64,000 bases of DNA from Leucobacter weissii. GTDB taxonomy: Bacteria; Actinomycetota; Actinomycetes; Actinomycetales; Microbacteriaceae. The stretch covers positions 62,001 through 126,000 of the forward strand of contig NZ_JAGDYM010000009.1 of NCBI RefSeq assembly GCF_017565745.1. Reading direction: 5' to 3'. Of the stretch, positions 23,781-32,397 are shown piece by piece. Positions within the stretch are counted from its first letter, which is position 1; every line of letters begins with the position of its first letter. The notes beneath the pieces are model-generated. The model searched no databases. It worked only from the letters and a program-made list of their open reading frames with translations, and was not told where the DNA came from. A program made the position numbers and the translations under genes.

Positions 23781-23833
23781 AGTGCTGAGTTGTGCAGGGT
23801 GCGCACGCTGCGTGCCCTGCACAACTCAGCACT
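23781..23833. terminator. Bidirectional terminator between glnA and glnE
   Basis: AGTGCTGAGTTGTGCAGGG (23781-23799) pairs perfectly with 23815-23833 around a 15-base loop. It lies between the convergent glnA and glnE stops. The stem is unusually long for a terminator and has only a short T run. Confidence 0.75.
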
Positions 23834-23889
23834 TCTCGTCGCCCCTCACTCGGTGAGGGCGGCCGGAGCCCGGCGCCAGAGGGGCAGGG

Positions 23890-26800
23890 TCAGCCCCGGG
23901 GCAGGATCAGCGGGTAGGTGGCCGGCCGGTCGCTGTAGCCGAAGAAGTCGCGCTCGAACACCGCGCGTGCGCGCCGGGCGGCGGCGAACCACTGCTCCTC
24001 GATCTCCGTCGTGCGTCCGGAGGGAAGGCCCAGCACCCCGGCAATGCCCTCGAGTTCGCTCCGGTTGACCGGCAGAGCGTCTCCGCCCCGCCCGCTCCAG
24101 AGCTTGATCGCAGAGCGGATGCTGCTGGCGAGCGACCAGGATGCCTCGAGTTGCTCGCGCGCCTCCCCGTCGAGGACGCCGGCCTCGACGGCTCCGGACA
24201 GCGCCCCCAACGTCGAGGAGGTGCGGAGGGCGGCGTGGTGCGCCCCGTACTCCAACTGGAGCAATTGGACCAGCCACTCGACATCGCTGATGCCGCCGGG
24301 TCCGAGTTTGAGGTGGCGCTTGGGGTCGACGCCCCGGGGAAGCCGCTCCGATTCGACCCGCGCCTTGATGCGCCGCACCTCGCGCACATCCGACTCGGAG
24401 AAGGTCTCCGGATAGCGGATGGCGTCGGCCAGCGCGATGAAATCGGCGCCCAGTCCGGGGTCGCCGGCGACCGGGCGGGCCCGCAGCAGCGCCTGCGCCT
24501 CCCAGGTGAGGGACCAGCGCTCGTAATAGGCGCGATAGGAGTCGAGGCTGCGCACGAGCGGGCCGTTGCGGCCCTCCGGCCGCAGATCGAAGTCGAGATC
24601 GACCGGGAACCGGGGATCCTCGACCAGTCTCTTGAGCTCCGCGACGGTGCGTTCGGCTGTCCGCGCGACGGCCGCCAGCTGCTGCGGATCCATCCCCTCG
24701 GGGGCTCGATAGACTGCGATCAGGTCGATGTCGCTCGCGAAGCCGAGTTCCTGGCCGCCGTAGCGCCCCATCGCGATCAACGCGAGCGGCACCGCAGGCC
24801 GGGCGTCCCGCGGCTCCGCGCCCGCGCGTTCGAGCGCCAGGAGCAGGCCGTCGATCAGCGCGGTGTGCGCGGCGTCCAGCCCGACCGCCACATCGGCCTC
24901 GTCGTTCACCAGGGTCAACCGGCCGAGCGCCAAGCGCAGCACCTCCCGCCGATGCACCGTGCGCAGAGCCTCCGCCGCCGCCTGCGGACCGTCGCGGCGG
25001 GAGACGAGCGCCCGCATCTCCGCCCGCAACTGCTCGAGCGGCACCGGGCGCAGGAGCTCGTCCCGTTCCAGCCACGCCACGGCCTCGGGGACCGATTCCA
25101 GCAGTTCGGCGGCGAAACGCGAATTCGACAGCACCAGCGTCAGCCGCTCCGCCGCCTCGCTGCCGTCCCGCAGCAGTCGGAGGTACCAGGGGGTCTCGCG
25201 ATTGGCCTCGCTCACGCGCCGGAACGCCAGCAGCCCGTGATCCGGGTCGGTGCCCTCGGCGAGCCACTGGAGCAGCACCGGCAGCAGATTCCGCTGGATG
25301 CGGGCGTTGCGGGAGGTGCCCCTGGTGAGCGCAGCGAGATGCCGCATGGCGCCCTCTGGATCCCTGAACCCGATGCTGTGCAGGCGCGCCCGAGCCTCTT
25401 CGCTGCCGAGCACCAGCTCCTCGTCCGGCAGCGAGGCCACGGCGCTCAGCAGCGGAGCGTAGAAGATCTTGAGATGCAGCCGGCGCACCTCCTGCTTGAT
25501 CCCCTGCCAGAGCCTGACGAGCTCGCCTGCGGTCGCGGCGAGGCGGGAGGCTCGCGCGAGGATGCGGAGGTCCTCCTCCTCGCGCGGCATCAGGGCGGTG
25601 CGGCGCAGCTCCCTCAGCTGGAGCCGGTGCTCGAGCACCCGCAGGCTCCGGTAGTCCGCGGCCAGGCGCTCGCCGTCGCTCCTGGCGACGTATCCGCCAT
25701 CGACGAGCGCCGCGAGCGCGGGGATCGTGCCCCGCAGATGCAGACGATCGTCGTACTGTCCGTGCACGAGCTGGAGCAGTTGCACGCTGAACTCGATGTC
25801 CCGCAGCCCTCCGGGTCCGAGCTTCACCTGCACCTCGAGCTCGTCGTCGGCGATGTGCTCGGTGACGCGCTCGCGCATCCGCTGCACCGAACCGACGAAG
25901 TCCTCCCGAGCGCTCGAGCTCCACACCATCGGCCGCGTGCGCTCCACGAACTCTCCCCCGAGCGCCAGGTCGCCCGCGATGGGTCGGGCCTTCAGCAGCG
26001 CCTGGAACTCCCAGGTCCTGCCCCAGCGCTCGTAGTAGCTGAGCATCGAGCCGAGCGTGCGCACCAGCGGCCCGTGCCGCCCCTCGGGGCGGAGGTTGGC
26101 GTCGACCTGCCAGAGCGGCGGTTCGAGCGCCGGGTCGTGCACCGCCCGCATCATGTCCGCGGCGAGACGGGTGGCGATCCGCAGCACGGCCTCCGATTCG
26201 AACGCCGATCCCTCCTGGACGGGTGCGGCCTCCGCGACGAACATCACGTCGACGTCGCTCACCACGTTCAGCTCCCGAGCCCCGCACTTGCCCATGGCCA
26301 CGACCGCCAGCCGGGTCGCCGCGAGGCGCTCCGGAGGGACCGGGACACCGCCCGCGCCCGAGAGCGCCCCGGCCCGGGCGACGGCGAGGCCGGCTTCGAG
26401 AGCGGCGGCGGCGAGATCGCTGAGCACCGCGGCGACATCGTCGAAGGCCGTCGTCGCGGCCCCGTCGACCCCTGTCCGCAGGTCGTAGAGCATCAGTTCG
26501 GCGAGAAGCTCGCGGTAGCGGACGCGCATCGCGATCCAGCCCGCCTCGTCCGGGAGGGCGGCGACGGGCGCCCCGCCGCCCTCAGCCGAGGCGCCGACCG
26601 CGCGGAGCAGCTCCGCGCGCGCTTCCTGCGCACCGATCAGACGACCGCCCAGGCGCAGGATCTCGCCCAGCCGCTCGGGTCGGCGGAGGAAGAAGTCCCC
26701 CAGTGCCGGCGAGGAGCCGACGAGCAGCGTCAGCCGCTCCCATTCCTGCCGGCCCAGGCCGCGCAGCACCTCGGGGTGTGCTTCGGCGATGGCCGAGATC

Positions 26801-26973
26801 CGACGCAGCGCCGTATCGGGATCCGCGGCGAGAGCGAACGTCTCTATGAGTTCGACGGCGTCGCACGCCGTCTCGGCCTCGAGATGGAGCACCCCGGTGC
26901 GGGCGGCGCTCAGGTCGAGGAAGCCCGCGCGCGCGAACAGACCGAGCGGGTGCCTCCGTTCGTCTCGAGTCAT
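23890..26973 (-). CDS. glnE: Glutamine synthetase adenylyltransferase/deadenylylase
   Basis: A 1027-residue bifunctional enzyme that adds or removes AMP on the GlnA Tyr. It has two nucleotidyltransferase domains, each followed by a helical domain: the N-terminal one with ELNVVSDVDVMFV (SDVD at residues 239-242) and the C-terminal one with GQELGFASDIDLIAVY (about residue 740). Both keep the paired acidic residues, so both activities look intact. The ATG is 8 bases after the glnA2 stop, so glnA2-glnE is an operon. Length is normal for the family. Confidence 0.95.
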   Translation of the reverse strand: MTRDERRHPLGLFARAGFLDLSAARTGVLHLEAETACDAVELIETFALAADPDTALRRISAIAEAHPEVLRGLGRQEWERLTLLVGSSPALGDFFLRRPERLGEILRLGGRLIGAQEARAELLRAVGASAEGGGAPVAALPDEAGWIAMRVRYRELLAELMLYDLRTGVDGAATTAFDDVAAVLSDLAAAALEAGLAVARAGALSGAGGVPVPPERLAATRLAVVAMGKCGARELNVVSDVDVMFVAEAAPVQEGSAFESEAVLRIATRLAADMMRAVHDPALEPPLWQVDANLRPEGRHGPLVRTLGSMLSYYERWGRTWEFQALLKARPIAGDLALGGEFVERTRPMVWSSSAREDFVGSVQRMRERVTEHIADDELEVQVKLGPGGLRDIEFSVQLLQLVHGQYDDRLHLRGTIPALAALVDGGYVARSDGERLAADYRSLRVLEHRLQLRELRRTALMPREEEDLRILARASRLAATAGELVRLWQGIKQEVRRLHLKIFYAPLLSAVASLPDEELVLGSEEARARLHSIGFRDPEGAMRHLAALTRGTSRNARIQRNLLPVLLQWLAEGTDPDHGLLAFRRVSEANRETPWYLRLLRDGSEAAERLTLVLSNSRFAAELLESVPEAVAWLERDELLRPVPLEQLRAEMRALVSRRDGPQAAAEALRTVHRREVLRLALGRLTLVNDEADVAVGLDAAHTALIDGLLLALERAGAEPRDARPAVPLALIAMGRYGGQELGFASDIDLIAVYRAPEGMDPQQLAAVARTAERTVAELKRLVEDPRFPVDLDFDLRPEGRNGPLVRSLDSYRAYYERWSLTWEAQALLRARPVAGDPGLGADFIALADAIRYPETFSESDVREVRRIKARVESERLPRGVDPKRHLKLGPGGISDVEWLVQLLQLEYGAHHAALRTSSTLGALSGAVEAGVLDGEAREQLEASWSLASSIRSAIKLWSGRGGDALPVNRSELEGIAGVLGLPSGRTTEIEEQWFAAARRARAVFERDFFGYSDRPATYPLILPRG

Positions 26974-26981
26974 CGCCCCGC

Positions 26982-28319
26982 TCAGACGGTGCCCAGCATC
27001 GAGCTCAATTCGAACGGCGTGACCTGCTGGCGGTAGGCGGCGACCTCCTGCCGCTTCTCGCGGATGAGGTAGGAGAAGACCTGCTCGCCCAGCGTCTCGG
27101 CGACCAGCTCGCTCCGCTCCATCACCGCGAGCGCGTGATCGAGGCTCGACGGCAGCGGGTCGAAGCCCATCGCGCGCCGCTCGCCGTCGCTGAGCGCGCC
27201 CATGCTGTGCTCGGCCTCCGGCGGCAGCTCGTACTCCTCGTCGATGCCCTTCAGACCGGCGGCCAGCAGGACGGAGAAGGCCAGGTACGGGTTGGCGGCG
27301 CTGTCCATCGCGCGGTACTCGACGCGCGCGCTGCTGCCCTTGCCGGGCTTGTAGATCGGCACGCGGACGAGCGCGCTGCGGTTCAGGTGCCCCCAGCTCA
27401 CGTAGGACGGCGCCTCGTCACCGCCCCACAGGCGCTTGTAGGAGTTGACGTACTGGTTGGTCACGGCCGTGAACTCCGGGGCGTGGCGGAGCAGCCCGGC
27501 GACGAAGCGGCGGCCGGTCTGCGAGAGCTGATGCTTCGCGCCCGCGTCGTAGAAGGCGTTGGTGTCGCCCTCGAACAGGGACATGTGCGCGTGCATGCCG
27601 CTGCCGGGCTGGCCGGCGAGGGGCTTGGGCATGAACGTGGCGTACACGCCCTGTCCGATCGCCACCTCCTTGACCACGGTGCGGAAGGTCATGATGTTGT
27701 CGGCCATCGTCAGGGCGTCGGCGTAGCGCAGGTCGATCTCGTTCTGGCCCGGCCCGGCCTCGTGGTGGCTGAACTCGACGGAGATGCCGAGCTCTTCGAG
27801 CATGTTCACGCTCTCGCGGCGGAAGTCGTGCGCGGTGCCGCCGGGGACATTGTCGAAGTACCCCGCTCGGTCGACCGGAACCGGCCCCTCCGGTCCGAAC
27901 TCCCCCGATTTCAGCAGGTAGAACTCGATCTCGGGGTGGATGTAGAAGCTGAAGCCCCGGTCGGCGGCGCGTGCCAGCGTGCGCTTCAGCACATTGCGGG
28001 GGTCGGCGGCGGCCGGTTCGCCGTTCGGCGTGGTCAGGTCGCAGAACATCCGGGCGGTCGGCTCGGTGCTGCTGCGCCAGGGGAGCAGCTGGAAGGTGGA
28101 AGGATCCGGGAGGGCGAGCAGATCGCTCTCATACGCCCGCGTGAGCCCCTCGATCGCGCTGCCGTCGAAGCCGAGGCCCTCGCTGAAGGCGCCCTCCACC
28201 TCCGCGGGAGCGAGCGCGACGGACTTCAGGGTTCCCGCGACGTCGGTGAACCAGAGTCGCACGAACCTGACACCGCGCTCCTCGATGGTGCGGAGGACGA
28301 AATCCCGCTGCTTACTCAC
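26982..28319 (-). CDS. glnA2: Glutamine synthetase GlnA2-type
   Basis: A 445-residue second glutamine synthetase of the actinobacterial GlnA2 class. It has LGFDGSAIEGLTRAYESD, HPEIEFYLLKSG, SHHEAGPGQNEIDLRYADAL, GSGMHAHMSLFEGD and YVNSYKRLWGGDEAPSYVSW. The segment corresponding to the GlnA adenylylation loop is different (YELPPEAEHSMGALSD), so regulation by GlnE may not apply. It starts with GTG at 28319, preceded by GGGAG. The adjacent glnE is co-transcribed. GlnA2 proteins are less active for glutamine synthesis in mycobacteria; the main role is uncertain. Confidence 0.93.
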   Translation of the reverse strand: MSKQRDFVLRTIEERGVRFVRLWFTDVAGTLKSVALAPAEVEGAFSEGLGFDGSAIEGLTRAYESDLLALPDPSTFQLLPWRSSTEPTARMFCDLTTPNGEPAAADPRNVLKRTLARAADRGFSFYIHPEIEFYLLKSGEFGPEGPVPVDRAGYFDNVPGGTAHDFRRESVNMLEELGISVEFSHHEAGPGQNEIDLRYADALTMADNIMTFRTVVKEVAIGQGVYATFMPKPLAGQPGSGMHAHMSLFEGDTNAFYDAGAKHQLSQTGRRFVAGLLRHAPEFTAVTNQYVNSYKRLWGGDEAPSYVSWGHLNRSALVRVPIYKPGKGSSARVEYRAMDSAANPYLAFSVLLAAGLKGIDEEYELPPEAEHSMGALSDGERRAMGFDPLPSSLDHALAVMERSELVAETLGEQVFSYLIREKRQEVAAYRQQVTPFELSSMLGTV

Positions 28320-28411
28320 ACCGACTCCCTTCGACGGCCGTATGCACTCAGACTATCGGCAGCGGGGGCGGATGCCGTCACCCTCGGCCGCACTTTTCGC
28401 GATGCCCGCCG

Positions 28412-28615
28412 TCATTCTTCGCGGGCATCCTCCTCAGCCCACCTCCGCGCCCGCTCAGCGACGATCTCGTTGGCGCGCTCGGCCTCCTCCCGAGTGGCGA
28501 AGGGGCCGAGCCTCTCCTGGGCCAACGACTGCGGCCCCTCTTCGACCGCGCCCGTTCGCGTGTTGAACCAGTACTGCTCCTGAGGATCCTCGATCCCCCA
28601 GTCCCGCTTGCTCAT
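28412..28615 (-). CDS. Small SPOR-like protein
   Basis: A 67-residue actinobacterial protein. The sequence [20 protein letters not shown] and [20 protein letters not shown] resembles the short proteins annotated as SPOR-domain-like, in which '[12 protein letters not shown]' is the hallmark. There is no membrane helix. GGAGGAGG precedes the ATG. It is divergent from map with an 80-base shared promoter region, a conserved neighbourhood in Micrococcales. Function unknown. Confidence 0.8.
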   Translation of the reverse strand: MSKRDWGIEDPQEQYWFNTRTGAVEEGPQSLAQERLGPFATREEAERANEIVAERARRWAEEDAREE

Positions 28616-28682
28616 GCGGACCTCCTCCGTACGGTCGTGGGTCGCGGCGCCCGCGATCGCGAAACCTCCGCGCTCACCGCTC

Positions 28683-28688
28683 TACAAT
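28683..28688 (+). promoter_or_regulatory. -10 element of map (leaderless candidate)
   Basis: TACAAT ends 7 bases before the map ATG, so transcription would begin at or next to the start codon. No clear -35 is seen at 17 bases. Confidence 0.5.
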
Positions 28689-28695
28689 CGAGGAT

Positions 28696-29565
28696 ATGCC
28701 CTTCGACGCGCTCGGCCACCTCATTCCAGGCAGACTCTCTCCCAGACGCTCCGTGCCGCGGTCCATCGGGCGGCCTCCCTATGTCGGGCTCGAGACGCCG
28801 CCGGCCTATACGGGAGACAACACCTACCGCGAGGACGAGGTCGCGAGGATACGTGCGGCCGGCCGCATCGCCGCGCGCGCCATCGATGAGGTGGAGGCCG
28901 CTCTCCGGCCCGGAATCACCACGGATGAGCTGGATCGGATCGCCCACGAGTATGTGACGGCGCACGGGGCTTACCCGTCGACGCTCGGCTACCGGGGGTA
29001 TCCCAAGTCCTGCTGCACCTCGGTGAACGAGGTCGTCTGCCACGGGATCCCGGACGACACGGTGCTGCGCGACGGAGATCTGGTGAACGTGGACGTGACC
29101 GCGTATCTCGACGGCTACCACGGCGACACCAATCGCACCCTCGTGGTCGGCGACGCCGCCGACGAGACGCTCCTGCTCGTGCACCGCACGGAGGAGGCGC
29201 TCCACCGGGGGATCAGGGCCGTGCGGCCGGGCCGAGCCGTCAACGTCATCGGGCGGGTCATCGAGACGTACGCCAAGCGCTTCGGCTACGGGGTGGTGCG
29301 GGACTTCACGGGCCACGGCGTCGGATCCGCGTTCCACACCGGCCTCATCATCCCGCACTACGACTCGGCCCCGCGCTTCGACGACGTGATCGTGCCCGGC
29401 ATGGTGTTCACGATCGAGCCCATGCTGACGGTCGGAGGGATCGCCTGGGATATGTGGGACGACGGCTGGACCGTGACGACACGGGACAAGAGCCTCACCG
29501 CGCAGTTCGAGCACACCCTCGTGGTGCGCGAGGACGGCGCCGAGATCCTGACCCTTTCGGAGTAG
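28696..29565 (+). CDS. map: Methionine aminopeptidase type I
   Basis: Removes the initiator Met from nascent proteins. The 289-residue protein has an N-terminal extension of about 40 residues with a proline-rich SH3-binding-like stretch ([12 protein letters not shown]), as in actinobacterial MetAP1c. The catalytic fold includes [18 protein letters not shown] and the five metal ligands: Asp in [18 protein letters not shown] (two Asp), His in [11 protein letters not shown], Glu in [11 protein letters not shown] and Glu in AQFEHTLVV. It is monocistronic, followed by a hairpin and then rnpB on the opposite strand. Confidence 0.95.
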   Translation: MPFDALGHLIPGRLSPRRSVPRSIGRPPYVGLETPPAYTGDNTYREDEVARIRAAGRIAARAIDEVEAALRPGITTDELDRIAHEYVTAHGAYPSTLGYRGYPKSCCTSVNEVVCHGIPDDTVLRDGDLVNVDVTAYLDGYHGDTNRTLVVGDAADETLLLVHRTEEALHRGIRAVRPGRAVNVIGRVIETYAKRFGYGVVRDFTGHGVGSAFHTGLIIPHYDSAPRFDDVIVPGMVFTIEPMLTVGGIAWDMWDDGWTVTTRDKSLTAQFEHTLVVREDGAEILTLSE

Positions 29566-29579
29566 CGCGCGACACGGCG

Positions 29580-29600
29580 GCGAGGCCGTCTCGGCCTCGC
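29580..29600. terminator. Hairpin after map
   Basis: GCGAGGCC-GTCTC-GGCCTCGC forms a perfect 8-base-pair stem 15 bases after the map stop and 38 bases beyond the rnpB 3' end, so it could serve both convergent units. Confidence 0.6.
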
Positions 29601-29637
29601 GTCAGGATGCGGGACGAAGAACTCGCAGACCGTTGGC

Positions 29638-30020
29638 GGAATGGGCCGGATCATACGCCGGGTTCTGTTCCCCGCCCGGGGGCGGGGCGACGATCATCTC
29701 TCTCGGGACGCCGTTGCCGACGCCCTCTAGCAGCCCACCCGAAGACTCGGCGAGGAGCGTCATCGTCTTCTGTCTGGCCTTGCTGCGAACGAGGTTTGCC
29801 TGGCCGCCCGTGTCACCACGGACGCCGGTGGTCTCTTACACCACCCTTTCACCCGGACCATCCCGACGGAGCCGGGATGGCTGGTCTGCTCTCTGTTGCA
29901 CTTTCTCGCGGGTTGCCCCGGGTGGGTGTTACCCACCGTTCTCCTCTGCGCAGCCCGGACGTTCCTCGGCGCGCAGCCGCCGAAGCGACGCGCGACGCGA
30001 TCGTCTCACCGACCCATTCC
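29638..30020 (-). ncRNA. rnpB: RNase P RNA (bacterial type A)
   Basis: The catalytic RNA of RNase P, which matures tRNA 5' ends. Reading leftwards, the conserved 5' core GAGGAACGTCCGGGCT, then GTGCAACAGAGAGCAGACC, the GGGTGAAAGGGTGGTGTAAG region and the 3' core ACAGAACCCGGCGTATGAT are all present. The ends are set by helix P1: GGAATGGGTCGG at the 5' end pairs over 12 positions with CCGGCCCATTCC at the 3' end. Length is about 383 bases. A TAGAAT -10 (30028-30033) lies 7 bases upstream of the predicted 5' end, supporting it. Confidence 0.96.
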
Positions 30021-30027
30021 ACGGAAG

Positions 30028-30033
30028 ATTCTA
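30028..30033 (-). promoter_or_regulatory. -10 element of rnpB
   Basis: TAGAAT on the minus strand is 7 bases upstream of the predicted rnpB 5' end at 30020. The -35 region is poor (CGCTCG at 17-base spacing). Confidence 0.6.
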
Positions 30034-30100
30034 CCCTCTTCCGCCGCGTGCGAGCGGATCCCGGCGCGGCGGATGCGGCGCGGCACCGGGGCCCGGCCCG

Positions 30101-30829
30101 TTACTCCTCGAAGCCGCGCACGAGGATCGCCCCGGTCTGGGGGCAGAACACCACCTCATCGGGCTCGGCGGAACGGATCTCGGCGAGCTCCGCCGGGGTG
30201 AGCGCCATGTTGCTCGCCTCGGAGACGCCCGCGCGCAGCCGGGCCGCGCCCACGCCGACGCGCGAGCGCAGATCCTCGAAGAGCGCGAGGAGGTCGCCCT
30301 GCACCTCGGCGGCGAGCCCGGCGCGCTCCTCGGCGGCGGCGGCGAGCTCGGCATCGATCAGACGCTCCGCCTCGGCGATCTCCGCCTCCACGGCCGCTCT
30401 CCTGGTGTCCAGGTCGGCGAGCGCCGCGGCCGCGGCGTCGAAGCCGGCGCGGGTCTCCTCGTTCGCCTCCATCACCTCGAGCTCCCGATCCTCGAGCTCG
30501 CTCTGGCGTCTGGCGAGCGTGTCGAGCTCGCTCTGCAGGGCCTGCGCCTCCTTCGGCGACGTGCTCGCGGAGAGGAGGCGCTCATCCCGCTCCCGTCGCT
30601 GCCGCACCGTCTCGGTGTCGCTCTCGAGCCTCGCGATCTCGGCGCTCTGCACGTCGAGCTCGCGCTGCGTCGCCATCAGGGCGCTCTTGGCGTTCGCGTA
30701 CTCGTCGCGCATGCCGGCGAGCTGCGCCCGCTCGGGAAGCTGTTCCCGCCGCCGCCGCAGGCGCGCCGTCGCATGGTCCAGGTCCTGCAGTTCGACGAGC
30801 AGCTGCTGCTGCCGGGGGGTCGCTCTCAT
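30101..30829 (-). CDS. C4-zinc-ribbon-family coiled-coil protein lacking most zinc cysteines
   Basis: A 242-residue protein with a long coiled-coil region (about residues 5-185, Glu/Arg/Ala-rich) and a C-terminal ribbon domain, the layout of the actinobacterial 'C4-type zinc ribbon' family encoded next to Nif3. Family members normally carry two CxxC pairs; here the first pair reads SEASNMALTPAELAEIR and the second VFCPQTGAILVR, leaving a single Cys. The zinc site therefore appears lost. It is 28 bases downstream of the Nif3 gene, and a TAGGGT hexamer 6 bases before its ATG may also start a transcript. Role unknown. Confidence 0.85.
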   Translation of the reverse strand: MRATPRQQQLLVELQDLDHATARLRRRREQLPERAQLAGMRDEYANAKSALMATQRELDVQSAEIARLESDTETVRQRRERDERLLSASTSPKEAQALQSELDTLARRQSELEDRELEVMEANEETRAGFDAAAAALADLDTRRAAVEAEIAEAERLIDAELAAAAEERAGLAAEVQGDLLALFEDLRSRVGVGAARLRAGVSEASNMALTPAELAEIRSAEPDEVVFCPQTGAILVRGFEE

Positions 30830-30857
30830 GGCTCAACCCTACTCGGTCGGCTCGCCG

Positions 30858-31691
30858 CTACCCGGTCGACTCAGCGGCCACGGAGAACGTCCAGGGATCG
30901 GTGCGGATGCCGCTCACCCGGAACTCGACGCCCGGCAGCAGCGCCCGCAACCGTTCCGCGGCCCCCTCCAGCCACAGCGACTCGGCGGCCCAGTGCGCGA
31001 TGTCGATCAGCGCGGGCCCGCCCGCCGCCGCGGAGGCCTCCAGCGACTCCTGCGCCGGATGATGGCGCAGATCGCTCGTCACGTAGACGTCCGCGCTCCG
31101 CACGGCGGGATGATCGAGGAGACCGTCTCCGGCTCCCCCGCACAGCGCCACCCGTTCGACCGGTCGGCCCGGGTCTCCCGCCACCCGCACGCCGCCGACG
31201 GTGGCGGGGAGGATGCCGGCCACCCGATTCGCGAACGCGCTCAGCGTCTCGGCCGCGGGCAGACGTCCGACGCGACCCAGACCGGACTCCGGGTCGGCCC
31301 CGGGCACGATCGGCTCGGCCCCGAGCAGCCCGAGGCGCTCCGCGATGGCGTCGGACACCCCTCCGGCGGGCGCGTCTGCGTTGGTGTGGGCGGCGAACAG
31401 CGCGCACCCTCCTCGGATCAGTCGGGCGAGCAGCGCGCCCTTCGCCGTGTCCTCGGCGACGCTGTGCACGCCGCGCAGCAGCAGCGGGTGATGCGTCAGC
31501 AGGACGTCGGCCCGCCGGTCGAGCGCCTCGTCCACCGTCGCCCCGACCGCGTCGACCGCGAGCAGCACCCGCCGCAGCGGGGCGTCGTCCCGGCCGGAGA
31601 CGAGACCGACGCGGTCCCAGTCCTCGGCTGTCGCCGCGGGCCAGAGGCTCTCGGCAGTGGTTCGCAGGTCCCGCAGCCTGAAGTCGTCCAT
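30858..31691 (-). CDS. Nif3-like dinuclear metal centre protein
   Basis: A 277-residue Nif3/YqfO-YbgI family protein, a conserved metal-binding fold sometimes annotated as GTP cyclohydrolase I type 2; the physiological reaction is unsettled. The metal ligands are visible in LLTHHPLLLRG, FAAHTNADAP and the late IDIAHWAAE, with CGGAGDGLLDHP and SDLRHHPAQE in between. The long insert seen in some members is absent. TACGCT lies 6 bases before the ATG, so the mRNA is probably leaderless. It heads an operon with the coiled-coil zinc-ribbon-family gene. Confidence 0.9.
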   Translation of the reverse strand: MDDFRLRDLRTTAESLWPAATAEDWDRVGLVSGRDDAPLRRVLLAVDAVGATVDEALDRRADVLLTHHPLLLRGVHSVAEDTAKGALLARLIRGGCALFAAHTNADAPAGGVSDAIAERLGLLGAEPIVPGADPESGLGRVGRLPAAETLSAFANRVAGILPATVGGVRVAGDPGRPVERVALCGGAGDGLLDHPAVRSADVYVTSDLRHHPAQESLEASAAAGGPALIDIAHWAAESLWLEGAAERLRALLPGVEFRVSGIRTDPWTFSVAAESTG

Positions 31692-31737
31692 GCATCGAGC
31701 GTAGCGCGGTCGGCGCGCCCGGACGAGGCCGTGCGGA

Positions 31738-32397
31738 TCAGCGTCTGAGCACCCTCCTGGCGAGCACGTTGCCGAGCACCTGCGCGACTTGCACGATGAG
31801 GATCATGAGCAGCACCGCCCCCCAGGTGATGTAGGGGTTGAACTGCCGGAAGCCGTACTGGAGCGCGAGATTGCCCAGCCCCCCTCCGCCGATGATGCCC
31901 GCGAGCGCACTCATGTCGACCACCGCGATGAAGGCGAAGGTGTAGCCGAGGATCAACGGCCCGAGCCCCTCCGGGATCAGCACGGTCAGGATGATCCGCA
32001 GCGGACCGGCGCCCATGGACCGGGCCGCCTCGATCACGCCCGGGTCGACGGTGAGCAGATTCTGCTCGACCAGCCTGGCGACGCCGAAGGTCGCTGCGAA
32101 GGAGAGCACGAAGATGAAGGCCGGATCCTGGATACCGGTGCCGACCACGATCCGAGCGAGCGGCTGGAGAGCCACCATCAGGATGAGGAACGGGATCGGC
32201 CTGAAGAAGTTGACCAGCAGGTTCAGCAGCCAGTAGACCAGCGCGTTCGGAGTGAGGCCGCCGCGGCGCGTGACCACCAGCAGCACCCCGATCGCCAGAC
32301 CGAGCAGACCGCCGACCAGCATGGCGACGCCGACGTAGAGCAGCGTCTCCGCCGTGGCGGGCAGGAACTTGTCGGCGTGCTCGAGGAGTCCGTCCAT
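31738..32397 (-). CDS. metI: Methionine ABC transporter permease
   Basis: A 219-residue inner-membrane permease of the D/L-methionine importer. It has about five helices and the EAA-type loop VIEAARSMGAGPLRIILTVL that contacts the ATPase. Its ATG overlaps the metN stop by one base, so the two are translationally coupled. The metQ-metN-metI order is complete. Confidence 0.92.
   Translation of the reverse strand: MDGLLEHADKFLPATAETLLYVGVAMLVGGLLGLAIGVLLVVTRRGGLTPNALVYWLLNLLVNFFRPIPFLILMVALQPLARIVVGTGIQDPAFIFVLSFAATFGVARLVEQNLLTVDPGVIEAARSMGAGPLRIILTVLIPEGLGPLILGYTFAFIAVVDMSALAGIIGGGGLGNLALQYGFRQFNPYITWGAVLLMILIVQVAQVLGNVLARRVLRR

Noticed and set aside
24151-27036. A 961-codon open frame antisense to glnE
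   Set aside because: It mirrors glnE in a GC-rich shadow frame, has Arg/Gln/His-rich composition and matches no family.
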